NCBI RefSeq assembly: GCF_000090795.2
Contig: NW_003546293.1
Coordinates: 5,022 to 68,320 of the forward strand
Direction: 5' to 3'
Origin: Amphimedon queenslandica
Taxonomy: Eukaryota > Porifera > Demospongiae > Haplosclerida > Niphatidae
DNA: 63,299 bases
Under the pieces are notes generated by a model. That model worked only from the letters and a program-made list of their open reading frames with translations, was not told where the DNA came from and searched no databases. This document shows, piece after piece, positions 46,601 through 60,287 of the stretch. The translations under genes and the position numbers were made by a program. How positions within the stretch are numbered: position 1 is the stretch's first letter; each line of letters opens with the position of its first letter.

Positions 46601-49600
46601 ATTTTGGCACTCATTTCCAGCGTATCCTTCATCACATATGCAGCTGAAAGTGCTTTGCTTGCTGAAACAGGTACCGCCATTTTTGCAAGGATTATTAGCA
46701 CAGTGGTCAGTCTGATTAATTACTAAAATACAAAATAAAACATAATAAAAGTGATGACACATGATTAGAACAAGCTTGTTGGTAAAATAGCTGTCATCAC
46801 AAACTTACTTTTTACGTTGAGGTGAAACGGGGTATCCAGCACAGCTTCCCGGGGAACTTCAAGACTACTTGCCCTGCACAGATAATTCCCACTGTCATCT
46901 TCAGTGAGATCCCTAATGGTGAGACTGCTTTTTGTTTGCTGCCTCTCTGACGTTGAATTTATTTCCATAGCAGATATTGTGATTCTTGGATTGCTACTAG
47001 AAACTGCTACATTGTCTTTTGTCCATGCAATGTTAGGCCTTGGATACCCATCAGCAGTACAATTGAATGTAACATGTGCACTAGCATTTCTAGGCACATC
47101 CCCTGGTATTGAATGACTAATAATAGTTGGAGCAACTGTTTAAAAGGAAACGAGAGAGTTAAAAGTAGAAAAATAGGCTGACATAAAAGCTTAATGAAAT
47201 CGCTATACACTTACTATAAACATTGAAGGTTATGGTGCTATTGACAAGACCAGCTTCATTCCTTACTATCAAAGTGTAATTCCCACTATTATTTAACTGA
47301 GCTCCAATGATGTCAATACGCAAATGATCGCTGCTAAAGATATACTTCGAAGTAGCGTTGGGGTCCAAATATTTTCCTTTTCCTTCCAATGGACTGAAAT
47401 GCCACCACAAGTGGCTACTAGTGACTGGAGGTACAGCATTGGTGATGTTGAAGGATAGAGATTGATTCACATCTTTATAAGCCCATGTTGACATTACTGT
47501 TGGTGTGACGGTTGGGATGGAATAGTGACCTATAAATACAAGGGAATGTAAGAATGAGTAGTATGCCATCTAAATAGTTAGCAATTATTAAAAGGATAAT
47601 ATTTACAGTACACAGTACACACCTTTTGAAGGGCTGTCCAAACCTAAATAAAAGAGAAAAAAATGAATAATAAAGACTATTTTATATTCATGATTATACA
47701 TAAATAATTAGCATTATTATTATTATTTTTATTATTATCTATTATTATCATTATTATCATTATTATTAGTATCATAATTATTATTATTATTATTATTATT
47801 TTCATTATCATTATTATTACTATTATGAACAGTGTAAGGATCATATAGCCTAACTCACTCAAAGTTTGGCTGGTAGCAGTCACAGGATCACTATAATAGC
47901 TATGAGCCACACACTCATACACATCTTCATCAGTCTCATTAGCATTGAATATAGTAAGAACACTTGACCCAGGACTGTTGCTGGAAATAGAGTACTTGCA
48001 AGAAGGATATACACGTGAGCCTTCTTTCTTCCAATGTAGTGCATATACAGGTAGTCCTGAAGTGTTGCATGTTAGTTTAACATTGTTGCCAATTTTGCGT
48101 TGCTCTTGTGATGGCATCGTTATGGTAGCAGACAGTCTGTTGGTAGCTACAATATAAACAAGTATAAATAATAAATATAAATATAATGAATATGAAAAGA
48201 GTGATGATGATGACAGTCTCTGTTGTACTACGACATCTTCTTTCTCGCTCAAGACTGCCAAGCTTGTTTATAACCAGACAAAGCGTAGTAGATACTTTCA
48301 TGTCAGTGGCTTTAAAAACATACATTCCTCATACTCCCACCACTCGTCAATAGCAGGTACATGACAATGTGCTATTCCAATTACTATGGAATTATGCACA
48401 CAGAAACTTGAGAAGCATTGCAGGCCTAACGTACTATATAGATTTACTTACTTTCGTGAATGAGATACAAGTTTGTAGCAATGAGTTGTCCATAGCCGAC
48501 AGAGCAGGCGAACCCGTACATCATCCCACCAACCCTAACGTCTCTGCCAGAGCTGGCCGACCCCAGAGAAACCAAGTGAGTAGTGTTAGCTACATTTAGT
48601 TGGGTCACATAACCAGCTCTTACTCCTCCAGTGGTATTGATACTCTTCCAATTGCTACTACTAATAGTTTCATCATTGAGTTGAATATTATTATCACTAT
48701 CGCTTGCTTTTACCATCAGATTAAGGTAATGATTATCAATGTCACTTTTAAAAGCAGTGAAAGAATGATTGACATTCACATACTGCTCTACAGGTTGCAC
48801 TAGAACCATCAGCGGGTCACCTTCAGTAGTATCATAGTTATTGCTGGTACTAAGGACTGTAAGAAGTGTGGGCTTGCTTGATATAACACTGCATAAAGCA
48901 TCATCAGGGGCAACCAGCATTGTAGCGTAATCCCCTGAAGATGAAATGGTGAATGAGTCAGAAAGAGTGCTGTTGTTATTAGAGTTAGTACAAGATACGT
49001 CAACTGTAGTGTCAGACTCTGAGGCAAGTATGGAAAGGTAGGATCCGCCAACTCGAGACGAGAGAAGTGGGAAAATAAAATTCCTTCCCCAATTGATGGT
49101 CGGTGGTATCTGCTCTATAGCGAAATCGCAAGATATATTGTCAGGAAGTGAAGCACATTGGTGCCCTGAAAGGAAAGTTACTGGTTTATTTGTGACCACC
49201 TTTGTTCCCATTAGCTGATCTTCACTTTCAATAAGTATCGTCTGATAAATGTTTCCTGAAATCTCCATAGAGGTTGAAGGCTGAAGTGTAACAACGCCAG
49301 ATGGTAAATACATGTAAGCAGTTTGAGTAGATGTTATTGTAATTGAAGTATCATTGAAACCGCATACAATGAGAACTCGACTTGTTAGGTTTGGAGAAGT
49401 GAAATTTGGCGTAACGGCAAAATAAGTATACTCGGTCACTCCCTGGTATTGGATGAGGGGAAGAGCTAAGTAAGAGTCACTGGATATGTAATAATGGTTA
49501 CTGACAGATACTCTCATCTTGTTCCCAGTATCAGCTCTAACTATCAGTCCATTCATAAAGTCACTTTCATTTGACACCATGTACGTCTCCGGTATAAAAA

Positions 49601-51241
49601 ACTCTGACGTCTCATATGGTTTAACTTCGCCGGACAATATAACACCTTCGTAAGACTCTATGGAAATATTGAAAGCTGAGTCTGAATCCGACGTGACAAA
49701 GATTGAGATTGGTATTGAGCCTACGTCTGGATGGTTGCTGTACATTCCGACCGCAAACCAGTCGGAATCACTGCCGGTGTTTTGAATAACTGTCATGAGT
49801 AACAAAAGAGAAAGAATTAAAGCATCGAACCATATAAGGGAACAAACAATTACTCAATTATAAAGGCATTTACTAGTAGTACTATATGGAATTCAAGGAG
49901 ATCGACGGAAATATTACAAGCAAATTAACCTCTACTCTCTCTTACTACCAGGAATATTGGAAGCTGTTGACCCGTACTATTATCTTTTAATCTATTGGCA
50001 ACAAGGAAAGGCGGGTTGGAACAAACAACAAGATGGCAACTTTCAATACGTGCAGCACAACAGTACACACACAAACAGTTTACCATCTCTTAAGGTGTTT
50101 CTTTATAGTCATGCACGTGTACATATAAAAACACACAATTCCTAACAAAGTTAACCTAGCTTCTTGGAAACCCAAGCAATGGAATGCATGCTAATAATTA
50201 TCTATGTGTCTATATGTAAATGCTTATTCGTGTTTGTTGCTGTAGTGTCTAATTAAGTTAGTCACTCACATTCATAGGAATCATTTGCATTACTCAGGAT
50301 TAAGGAAGCAGCTGTCATACCACCAGACTCTTCCCTCCCGACCACACTAATGAACAGCATTTCCTCCGATCCACAAGAACTCAATTGGTCCACAGATACG
50401 TACACATAACCAGTCGACGATGTCTCCTCAATTTTCGCACAATAAAAAGACTCGGAGGGTGGTCCTGCATTTGATATATAAAGGGAAGCAGAGCCATTGC
50501 TCATGAGGGAAACTTTTATGAGAGGAACGTCTGTGGATATGTTGTAGGAGAAGTACACAGACTCATTAGTGCAGAGAGAGAATACAGTTGGAGTGTCAAT
50601 ATTGACGTTGGATATATTAACTATAAGAATGAAGATATATTCAATGAAGCGTTAAACCACAAAGCTTACACAGACTAACCTTTGTTTGATGTGCTGTTAT
50701 GCTGCATAGCAATATCCACATAATTATCCTGAGTCCTACTCCTATCCATGCTTGTATACATATCTAACCACATTTGAGCCTGAGAGGAAGGATCTTGAGA
50801 GATAATCCCACCAGAAGGTGACTGGTTAATGAGAAGTCTTGCTGCTAGAGCAGAATAAAGTGGCTTCCTTAGATCAGTCCATACCACTTCAGCCCAATTG
50901 AAGCAAAATTCACTTTGTATCATTGCCAAGTGTTGGCTACTGACATCTAGGGCATTAAAACCAGTCTGGTTGATGTTCCATATTCCACCATGATGCTGTG
51001 GCCTGTATGTGAGCTGGTTTTGCCCATACTGAGTCTCAAGCCAGGCGATCCTTTGCAAGGCTCCGTAGTCGTCGGGGAATATTCCTGAATGTTGAATGAG
51101 ACGAATGACTGTCTCTACAACAGAGCTTCCATTAGTTTCAGGGGTCCTAGTGTAGTCAATGCAGGTAGAGCAAGAGCTCTCTACAGTGGCTGCCAGTAGC
51201 AATGGAGAGAAGAGAAGCAGTATGTTTGCTAGTAGAGGCAT
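40651..51241 (-). CDS. Adhesion GPCR A: lysozyme-like, IgGFc-binding, Ig, EGF, SEA-like, HRM, GAIN/GPS, 7TM
   Basis: Twenty-two exons: 51241-50680, 50620-50270, 49789-48452, 48146-47859, 47643-47623, 47529-47215, 47135-46809, 46722-46600, 46454-46170, 45890-45823, 45767-45694, 45294-45140, 44968-44712, 44387-44253, 44193-44099, 43001-42578, 42382-42334, 42281-42181, 42090-41957, 41893-41631, 41573-41507, 41437-40651. 2,072 codons, all in phase. Order: signal peptide; lysozyme-like domain (IAWLETQYG, HHGGIWNINQTGF); an unidentified beta-rich module; an IgGFc-binding N-terminal-type domain in one 1.3-kb exon; three Ig-type modules; one EGF (CANNPCKNGGTC); a further Ig; a SEA-like stretch with RRKRS; an HRM-like Cys domain; a GAIN domain; a GPS with CLCDHLTNFA (cleavage expected at HL|T); seven helices; a ~160-residue tail. 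A cell-surface receptor. ATG 51241 chosen over an upstream GTG. Confidence 0.9.
43060..44040 (+). repeat. ~178-bp intronic satellite, array 4 (adhesion GPCR A)
   Basis: About five copies in the intron 43002-44098, with AAACTTTCTACACAGCATAA and ACCATGGACTATAG landmarks. Outer copies are more diverged than central ones. Antisense to the host. Arrays 4 and 5 share the TATAGTACAGGG variant. Confidence 0.94.
44555..44690. repeat. ~22-bp A/T tandem repeat
   Basis: About five units of TTTTTTGTAATTATTTTTAT followed by TA, in the intron 44388-44711 of adhesion GPCR A. Confidence 0.85.
45339..45593. mobile_element. Non-autonomous hAT-like element with 8-bp target duplication
   Basis: The 239-bp element (45347-45585) has 12-bp perfect terminal inverted repeats, TAGTGTTGTTTT at the left and AAAACAACACTA at the right. 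It is flanked on both sides by GTAGATAC (45339-45346 and 45586-45593), an 8-bp target-site duplication as made by hAT transposases. The interior is repeats of TAGTTAGTTATAGTTAGTT and encodes nothing. It lies in the intron 45295-45693 of adhesion GPCR A. Confidence 0.85.
45960..46110 (-). repeat. Degenerate satellite fragment
   Basis: One diverged copy with ATATGCTATGTAG near 46014-46026 in the intron 45891-46169 of adhesion GPCR A, inverted relative to array 4 and hence sense to the host. Confidence 0.55.
47705..47805. repeat. ATT/ATC-rich microsatellite
   Basis: Imperfect trinucleotide run in the intron 47644-47858 of adhesion GPCR A. Confidence 0.8.
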
Positions 51242-52063
51242 CACTGATTAGATACACAAAGTAGAGTTTCCAGAGCTCCTTTGTGTTAGGTAGGAGCTTT
51301 AAAAGAAGAGACAACTGATGAAGTAATAGAGAGCCAGGAAACAATGAACTTACGCAGTTGGCAGCCAGCAGCAGTAATAGTACAAGTCTTTATATTGGCA
51401 GAGAGTAATGCAATCAAGGAAGCAGGAAATAGTAATGAAGAGTAGTATAATAAAGGAAATAGAAAAGGGAACAAGTAATTGGACTTAGTAGGTTGAATGT
51501 AATTGGATTTTCTGAGAACACAAGCACTAGAATAGCTCTTTTAAATAAATATTATTATCATTGAGGGAGTGTAGGCTGTTTGCAGACATTGAGATTCAAT
51601 AATGCAGAAATTTAAATAATGAACTTAAACTGGTATTTGTCAAAGTATATAAAAACTACATGTACTAATACAATCAATCCATCATGCCATACAACCATAA
51701 ATGTACATGGAACAAGGGGGAATTTTGTGGTACTAGACTTCCTAGAAAAGCTACTATAACTACATGTAGTTCTAGATATACTATACACATGAAATTGTAA
51801 AGGATATGTCCAATACTAATTAATGAGACAGGTCAGACTAGTCAAAGCTGTAAATCTAATGTATCATACACATATTTGTAAACAAGTCTGACCACTAATT
51901 TAATTACTGAGTACATTAGTTCTCATACTAAAAATATTCTTCACAAAAAAGACAAAATACAAAAATCGTCATAATTTCTTAAAAATATAATAAAAGCTCA
52001 AGGTATGCATTGAGTGCGTACATAAGTTCACACAAATATAAATGATAATAAAGTTCATCAATC
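51242..52063 (-). other. Intergenic region between the two adhesion GPCR genes
   Basis: 822 bp holding the promoter and 5' UTR of receptor A and the 3' UTR of receptor B. The short hydrophobic ORFs around 51156-51474 show no domain pattern and I do not call them genes. No RNA gene or repeat recognised. Confidence 0.45.
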
Positions 52064-55000
52064 CTAAGCATTGCTCTCATGCTTACTGTGGTAGGCATCA
52101 TATGCTCTCTCCTCTTCCTCTCTCAGCTTTCCCTTCTCATCTTCATCATCATCTGGGAAGGATTTAACAGCAGTAGCCACTTTGGGTTCTTCTTCCTTTA
52201 CTTCACTGGAGACATTGATACGAAGCTCAAGCTCGGTTCCTTCTTTTGATGGTGGGCCATCTTCCTTTTTCGCCTTTTTAGAATCCTTTCCATCATTAAG
52301 GGACTCAAATTGGGCTTCGTGGTCTTGGTCCTTTTTTGTGTAAAACTTTAAAGTTCCCTGGCCATCTTTCTCAAAGTCAAAATCAGTGTCTTCAATAGCA
52401 GCATAGGCATTATTATCTACTGCAACATAGTCATTCTCTACTGCCATCACTCCTGTCTCTTCTATTTCTTTTATTTCTTCATCCTCTGCCTCTTTCTTCT
52501 TAGAATACTCCTGCAGTGTCACTCCTCTCTTGAAAAAACTCTTCCCATCAGAAAACGAAAAACTCGGGCTCTTCTCAGTTGAAACCTTACGATGAGGAGA
52601 CCTTGTGGCAGTGCTGGCACCGCCTGAGGATTTGCCACGGACACGATTAAATGTTGACGAAGAGAATTCAGTAAAATCTCTCCCAGTGACACCAAAGAAG
52701 GCTTTTTTCCAGACCTTCCGAACATCTTTAGAGCGCAAGCAATGCATTATGAAGATAAAGAAACCATGGAATGCAGTCAGGAGGACGAAGAGAGCAGCAA
52801 AAAGATCACGTACGGTTTTATTAGAGTAAATCTCTTGAGTTACTAGCAGCCCAAGTCCCCAGCCTAGCCCGAAGAGAATGGATAGTGTGATGGCTATGAT
52901 CAGTTGCTGTTTGAAGAAAGACTTCGATTTGTCTTTCTTGGCCTTTTTGAGTTCCTTCAGTTTCGACGAAAAGTTCTTACGGAGCAGAGAGACAATGATG
53001 ATGACGAAAACGATCCAATTGAATATGTATATGATGCTAAAGGGAACAACCACACCAATGTAGAATGGGGCTTTGAAAGCGCGACAGCTAAAAATGTTTA
53101 AAAGTAATATTTAAAATAAAAATGGTCAGGTGCTTACAAGTTTGGAGGGCTACTGATGTAATTCCTGTAGTCGGGAGAAAAGCATAAAAGAACAATAAAA
53201 ACTGGAGCGACTGTAAAAAATAAAAAGAGCATTTTGTATTAATTTTTATTAAAATTGAGCTATCTTACCCCAGGAGACTATCGTCACTTTGAGTGCGAAG
53301 GACTGTATTTTACGTCCTAGAACTATCACAAGATTAATGTACAGGTTGATGGCCTCAGCTGCCATGATAGCAAAAGTAACAAGAAAGAAATATTGAAGGA
53401 CAGCACCAGAGAAGGCACAAAAGCCATTTGTGTTTTTACTATGTAAAGCAACGATGAATGATAGATAGAGACCCATCAAAGCAAAGCAAAGATTGAGGAG
53501 CAGTTGACCGTGATCAGATGACCTTAGCTTCCTATGAATAGAAAAGGGAAACAAAGTCATTGCTTTTACTATGCAACAATTAGTGAGTTCATGATTACAT
53601 GTATTTCCTATTAAATGTAAACTTTGAGATTGGAATGATCTAGTTTCCTTACTTGCTAAGAAGATAAGAGATGATAGTGATAATGAGACAAATGATAGAG
53701 ATTATGATCCCAATGTAAGACACAGAGTCAAGGAATAGTGTCAATGCTGTTCTTTCAGTAGGTTCCTCAGGAGGAGATACATCCTACAGTACACAATTGA
53801 TGCCGTACATGTAACAAGGTGTATGGAGTACGTACCAGTAATATAGCAAAATTTGTCAAGTGGTCACAGTTACAGGTGACTTGTGAATCAGTAGAACCCG
53901 ACGAAGTGTTACAGCCATCACTAGACCAGTCACCATAACCATCTTGAGAGAGAAAAAGAGGAACAGATATTCATAAATACATACACGTATTAGCTTTTAC
54001 CATCTAGCGACTGATTCCAGAATGTGCACTGTGGGATTGATCCATTCACATTCTAAATCACAAAAAATTAAATTTAATAAAAAAACAATCTCATCTCTCA
54101 CTGGATTAAGTTGAAACCCAAGATTAACAGGAGGCCTCAAATTTCTAATAGTTCCAGCTCCAACAACACTTGCTGATATGATGACACTACTGACCCTTTG
54201 ATAGCTGAAACTACGTCTCAGAAAGAGTGAGTCAGTCACAAAAACAGCGTGAGATATTCTACTGATATTCTCAGGAAGCGAAGAGAATAGATTATTAGGT
54301 AGTTGAATGGTTCCAGTAGGTGGAGAGACTGTGTTACTTTCAAACGAGAGATCACCAGAGCTGATATTTCTCTGAGTGAAATCAGCAATGTTAACACTAA
54401 AAGTCTGACCCGATCTGCTAAATGCCTCGGGATCGACTTCTTGGACTGAAACGGCAAATGATTTTTGTGCTATAATGACAGGTTCCGAAGCATTAGCAAT
54501 TGGAATGTTATCGACCACACTGTCTATGGCCTCCAGTATCCTGTGGTAGGAGGAAACTGAATGAAATATCCAATTAATATCATACTATAGCACTAACCTT
54601 GCAGAAGTATTAGATGATTCTTGACTTTCCTGTAAAATGTCTTGATCGACATCAATAATATTATCAACAACTTCAAGGAATGTCATCGTTAACTAATAAA
54701 CCGCAATAAATAAGCTCTGTTATTATCAAGATTATTATTATTATTATTACTGTTAAATTTCCAGCCAGTTCTTCAGTGGCAGTTACCAATACGCTAACGC
54801 TAGCAGCTATTTCAGTTGATCCTAACATGCTGCTGTTACTGGTTAGTGTCTCAAGCTCTTCAACTTTATCGTTTACAGGTAACTGTAATAAACACAATTA
54901 TATAAAATACACTATTGTCCTCTTTATAGTATACAATATTCACAATGCTCCAAGTGGCAATAAAATTATTATTATTAAATGGTGGGAATAGAAAGTTCTT

Positions 55001-58000
55001 TCTATTTGCCGTATGTGTCAACTTACATCTGAGAGACGACATATCCTCCTGGCTAAGTCACTGAAATTACATCTCTTCACATCAGGTCCCAGCCACATTG
55101 CTCCATCAGTGAAATCCCCTCCACAGTATCGAGTGGCTTTTAATGAACCACCACCTGAAGTACCATTAGACCCACAGGGACAATCGACAACTGATAATAC
55201 GCCAATGTTAGTCTCAGGCCAGTTGACTGTTAGGCTGAGACTAGGGTCACCAGATGGAGAGGGGATGATAGTGGAGTTTGATAGACAACCATCTATACAA
55301 TGAGATTAATAAGTGATCAGGCATTGAATATTGGAGCATTTTTTAGGAAATTAACAAATTATGATCAGAATTGTCACAAAATCCATGACAGGCAACAAAC
55401 TCATTAATTCTATCATCAAAAAATCTGTGACAATAGAACAAACCCATGCAGACCCATATATAGTCTTTGCTTTTTCCTAAAATTTTATACTTTTCAAAAA
55501 TAGCATTAACCTAAAAAATTGAAGTCGGAACTAGCTCAAACTTTCTACACAGCATAAGGACATCAATATGTATCAGAAAATGTAATAAAAAGTGGAGGTG
55601 ATTTTGGAGTCATTTTTTGGAAAAAACCATGGGCTATAGTACAGGGATTTTTAAAGATTTTGGCCCATTTTTTAAAATGGCCGTAACTTAAAAAATTGAA
55701 GTCGGAATTAGCTCAAACTTTCTACACAGCATTAGGACATCAATATGTATCAGGAAATGTAATAAAAAGTGGAGGTGATTTTGGAGTCATTTTTTGGAAA
55801 AAACCATGGGCTATAGTACAGGGATTTTTAAAAATTTTGGCCTATTTTTTAAAATGGCCGTAATTTAAAAAATTGAAGTTGGAATTAGCTCAAACTTTCT
55901 ACATGGTATTAGGACATCAATATGTATCAGAAAATGTAATAAAATTTGGGGGTCATTTCGGAGCCAATTTTGGAAAAACCATGGGCTATAGTACAGGGAT
56001 TTTTTCAGATTTTGGCCCATTTTTTAAAATGGTCGTAACTTAAAAAATTGAAGTTGGAATTAGCTCAAACTTTCTACACGGCATTAGGACATCAATATGT
56101 ATCAGGAAATGTAATAAAAAGTGGAGGTGATTTTGGAGTCATTTTTTGGAAAAAACCATGGGCTATAGTACAGGGATTTTTTAAGATTTTGGCCCATTTT
56201 TTAAATTGGCTGTAACTTGAAAAATTGAAGTCGGAATTAGCTCAAACTTTCTACACAGTATTAGGACATCAATATGTATCAAAAAATGTAATAAAAATTT
56301 GGGGTCATTTCGAAGCCATTTTTTGGAAAAACCATGGGCTATAGTACAGGGATTTTTTCAGATTTTGGCCCATTTTTTAAAATGGTCGTAACTTAAAAAA
56401 TTGAAGTTGGAATTAGCTCAAACTTGCTACACAGCATAAGAACATCCATATGTATTAGAAAATTTAATAAAAATTTGGGCTGATTTTAGAGCCATTTTTT
56501 GGAAAAAAGCATGGGCTACAGCCGTGGTGCTTTTCTGAAAATTGGCTAATTTTTAAAATAGTCCATAACTTTTAAAAAGTTTGTCGGAATGAACTTAACT
56601 TTCTACATAGTATTTGGACATTAATATACATGAAATAGCATACTAAACCTGATTACACAAAAACATTTTCAGTGACTTACCAAATCTACTGACAGCTGCT
56701 ACAGATATCTCAACTCTTAGCTGCTGCCTCAGTGAGTCCAGCTGACCTCTGACACCAGTCAATAGCGTCTGATCACCTTGTCCTCTCTCAGTTACTAATG
56801 TAACCACCACTGGTATACTACCAGGCTCAGGACTATAAGAGAATGAAGAGAAGAGAGTCCATCATTCATGATCACTGATTATAAAAGAGGTATAAAGCTA
56901 CTGTTTAAATTACGACATGCAAGACTTTTATAAGGGAAAATTATTTTGGAAACAAACAAGAATTAAATTTTTCCACAGGTCATCAATTATTTAGTGCTCC
57001 TAGTTTATAAAATTTATAAGCTTTTGTGAAATATTTATTGATAAAATTTTACCTACTACAGTCAAGACTACAGTTATACTGGTACTTACTTGTCCTCATC
57101 AATGTCGAGTATTTGAATGAAGAAGAATGAGGTATCACTGATATTGCTCCCTGAGAGGTAATTGTTACTGTCTATGATCAATTGCCTAATGGCATCTTCT
57201 GATTCAGTGCCATTTAGATTGTCATAGAAATTGTCTGGTAGGACCATCTCAGCTTCATATTGGACCACATCTACAAAAAATAGAAAATTTAGACTCTAAT
57301 CTTAAATAGGGAAAAATTTAGATGTTTTTTATGATTCTTACAACCACCATTTTGAGCCACTGTGAACATGCATGTTCAATGACCTCACAAATTTAATACA
57401 TTAAATTCTCCAGGTACCAAAAAATGCTAAAAGTTCCCAGCCCCAATAAAAAATACCCACTATATATATATATATTTTTTAATTTTACTCACTCGTTATA
57501 TTGAGTAATATTGTGGATGAACTAACTGATACATTCTTCCCATCAATGACATTGACAGCTACACAATGATAGAAACCTCTATCACTTAATAGGAGCTCAT
57601 CAAATAGCAGGACAGAAGGATCAGGATTTGTATTAGGGACCAGCCTATTGTCCTTATACCAGAGGATGGTTGGAGTGGGGGAACCTGTAGCTCTACAGGT
57701 CAGACTAGTTGAGGAGTACAACTTGCTAGTTGTTGTCTGAGGTGGCTCAGTGATAACTGGTGGAACAGTAACTAGAACAACTGCAATGATAAGAAAGGGA
57801 ATTGATGTATTATAAATAATAATCATCTCTTTTGATATAAAATTTCCACTCTTTTGCCTCCTCTCTCGATCTCTTCTCATTATATCAAAATTTAAAAATA
57901 AAAGTGTCATTTACCTTCTTCACAGTTTATCCCAGTATGTGTTTCAGGACAAGCACAATAATATCCATCAAACAAACTGTGGCAGTCACCATTAACACAA

Positions 58001-60248
58001 GGGGAACTGAGACAATTATCAGGAGGAGGAGCTAAAAATTTTTAAAAAATAATATTACATAAATTTATTTATTCACTTTATTTTGATTTTAATTTAATTT
58101 ATTTTTCTCACTAAAACTAGGCAGTACATACAATTACTGGAAAATAATTTCAATGGTTCACTTACGTTCCACAACAGAGAGTATGAAAGGCTCTATCAAT
58201 ACACTCCCTATGTTAGCTTCATTGTCAGCTCTACAGGAGTAGCTACCATTATCAGAGCCAGTGAGTCCCGTAATAGTAAGCATACTATTAATCTGTAATA
58301 CTCCCGGTATGGCGTTAGAGCGAAAACCAGTAGAGCCTTGTTCTGTTATGCTTCGTTTATTATTTTGAATAAGAAATTGGCCATCTTTCCTCCATACGAT
58401 GGTAGGCATTGGTATTCCATCAGCAGAGCAGTTGAAGGACACGTTCTGTCGTCTTTCCTTCACAATACTCATACCAGCTGTGTATTGGAGTTTAGCAGGA
58501 ACTATAATTAAGAAAAGGGCAAAAGTAATAATTCATACAGTGCTATATTATTCCTAATTGATTGGCAAGAATTAATTTGCCTTTGCCAATTAGATGTACT
58601 TTGAAGCAGCTTTAAATTTTCTTTAAAAATCTAATTTCCATTGGAATCAGCTCAAACTTTATACAAAATGCATTAGACAATTTTAATGGATTTTCTGCTA
58701 CAATTATGATACATTAATTATGCTTACCAAACACATCAAAATTAGTAGTTGCAGTGACATTAGCCGCAGGATTGCTCACGGTGATCCTGTAGGTTCCTCT
58801 ATGCTGCAACTGAGCTGATGAAAACATTAACCTTAGACCATCATCAGATAAACGAGAGGTATCAAAAATCTCAGAGTTGAGAGGAGTATAAGTATTAGTA
58901 CCAAGTCTTTTAAAATTCCATTGAATGGTGTGATTTCTGATCAAATCATTCTGATTGGTAATACTAAATGAAATATGCGAAGTAGTATTAATGACAGCAC
59001 TGAATCTATTGGAATCAGGTCTCACTACTGCTGGAACTGGAATGAAAAATAAATGAATTAAAACATTTTGAGTGTTTCTATTCTTGAACTAACCTTCAAT
59101 CTGCAATTTCCCTGAAAAGGTATGACTATATTGCAGGCTGGTAGCAGTACAAGTGTAATTCCCCTCATCTTTTTTCTTGTTCAAGTTCCTAATAGTCAGT
59201 GTAGATGATAGAGTTATGCCTGCTACATCAGTAGTGATAGAAAGATCAGTATTGCTGTAGAGAGTAATCCCATCACGTGCCCACAATACATTAGGATGAG
59301 GAAGAGCAGTGAAGTTACAATATGCTGTGTATGGCTCAGATTGAATGGAATAGTTTCCAATAAGTCCTTTATTAAACTGAAGTGGCTCTATAAAGATGAA
59401 AGTCTAAATATAACAGTAACCCTGTATGTCTTACCGTATGTAAGTATATTTATAGTTCCACTGGCTACTCTTCTTTCTACTAAATCATTCACTGCAGTAC
59501 AGGTGTATTGTCCGGTTGATGTTAATGACCCTTCAAATCTGAAGGCACTTGATAAAACACTATCAGTCAGAATTTTATTTAAAATTTGTTCATTAGGTAA
59601 TTCCCCTCCATCTTTTGACCAAGTGACCACTGGTCTTGGTACACCACTAGCAGTGCAGTTCAATGTCAAAACAGTTTTATATTGTACTTGTGTCACATTT
59701 GAAGTAGATATGATTGATGGAGGAACTAAAATAACAACAACAACAATAATAACAATAATAACAACAACAACAATAAAATAATAACAATAACAAATTGTCA
59801 TGGTCATTGCTTAATTGTAACAATAAAAGTATTATTAAAATATTCATACCTTGTACATTAAGAGTGATTCCTGCAGCAGATGTTCCTCCTCCATTACTAG
59901 CTTGACAGTAATAAACACCAGCATCAGATACCATCACATCATTAATAACAAGTTGGGTTGAGCCAGCAGTATTAGGAAGAGTAGATGTGCTATTGGTGAT
60001 AGTATACTTGAAGCTGTTACTTAGAGTACTCCCATTAAATCTCCATGTTATTGCAGCTACTGGTGTGCCTACATTCTCCAGTGTGCATGTCAATGTAGCA
60101 CTGGATCCATTCAGTACAGAATAGTTTAGTTTAGGAGCAGTGATGCTTGGAGGTATTCCAAGGACTAGTAGTGGAAGAAATTTATAATACAGAAGAATAT
60201 ACAAGAAATGAATTGTTGTCATAAAATGCAACCAATAATAATAATAAC

Positions 60249-60287
<39 letters not shown>

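Noticed and set aside
51156-51474. Hydrophobic ORFs upstream of adhesion GPCR A
   Set aside because: Short, overlap the signal-peptide exon or promoter, and have no domain pattern or splice support.
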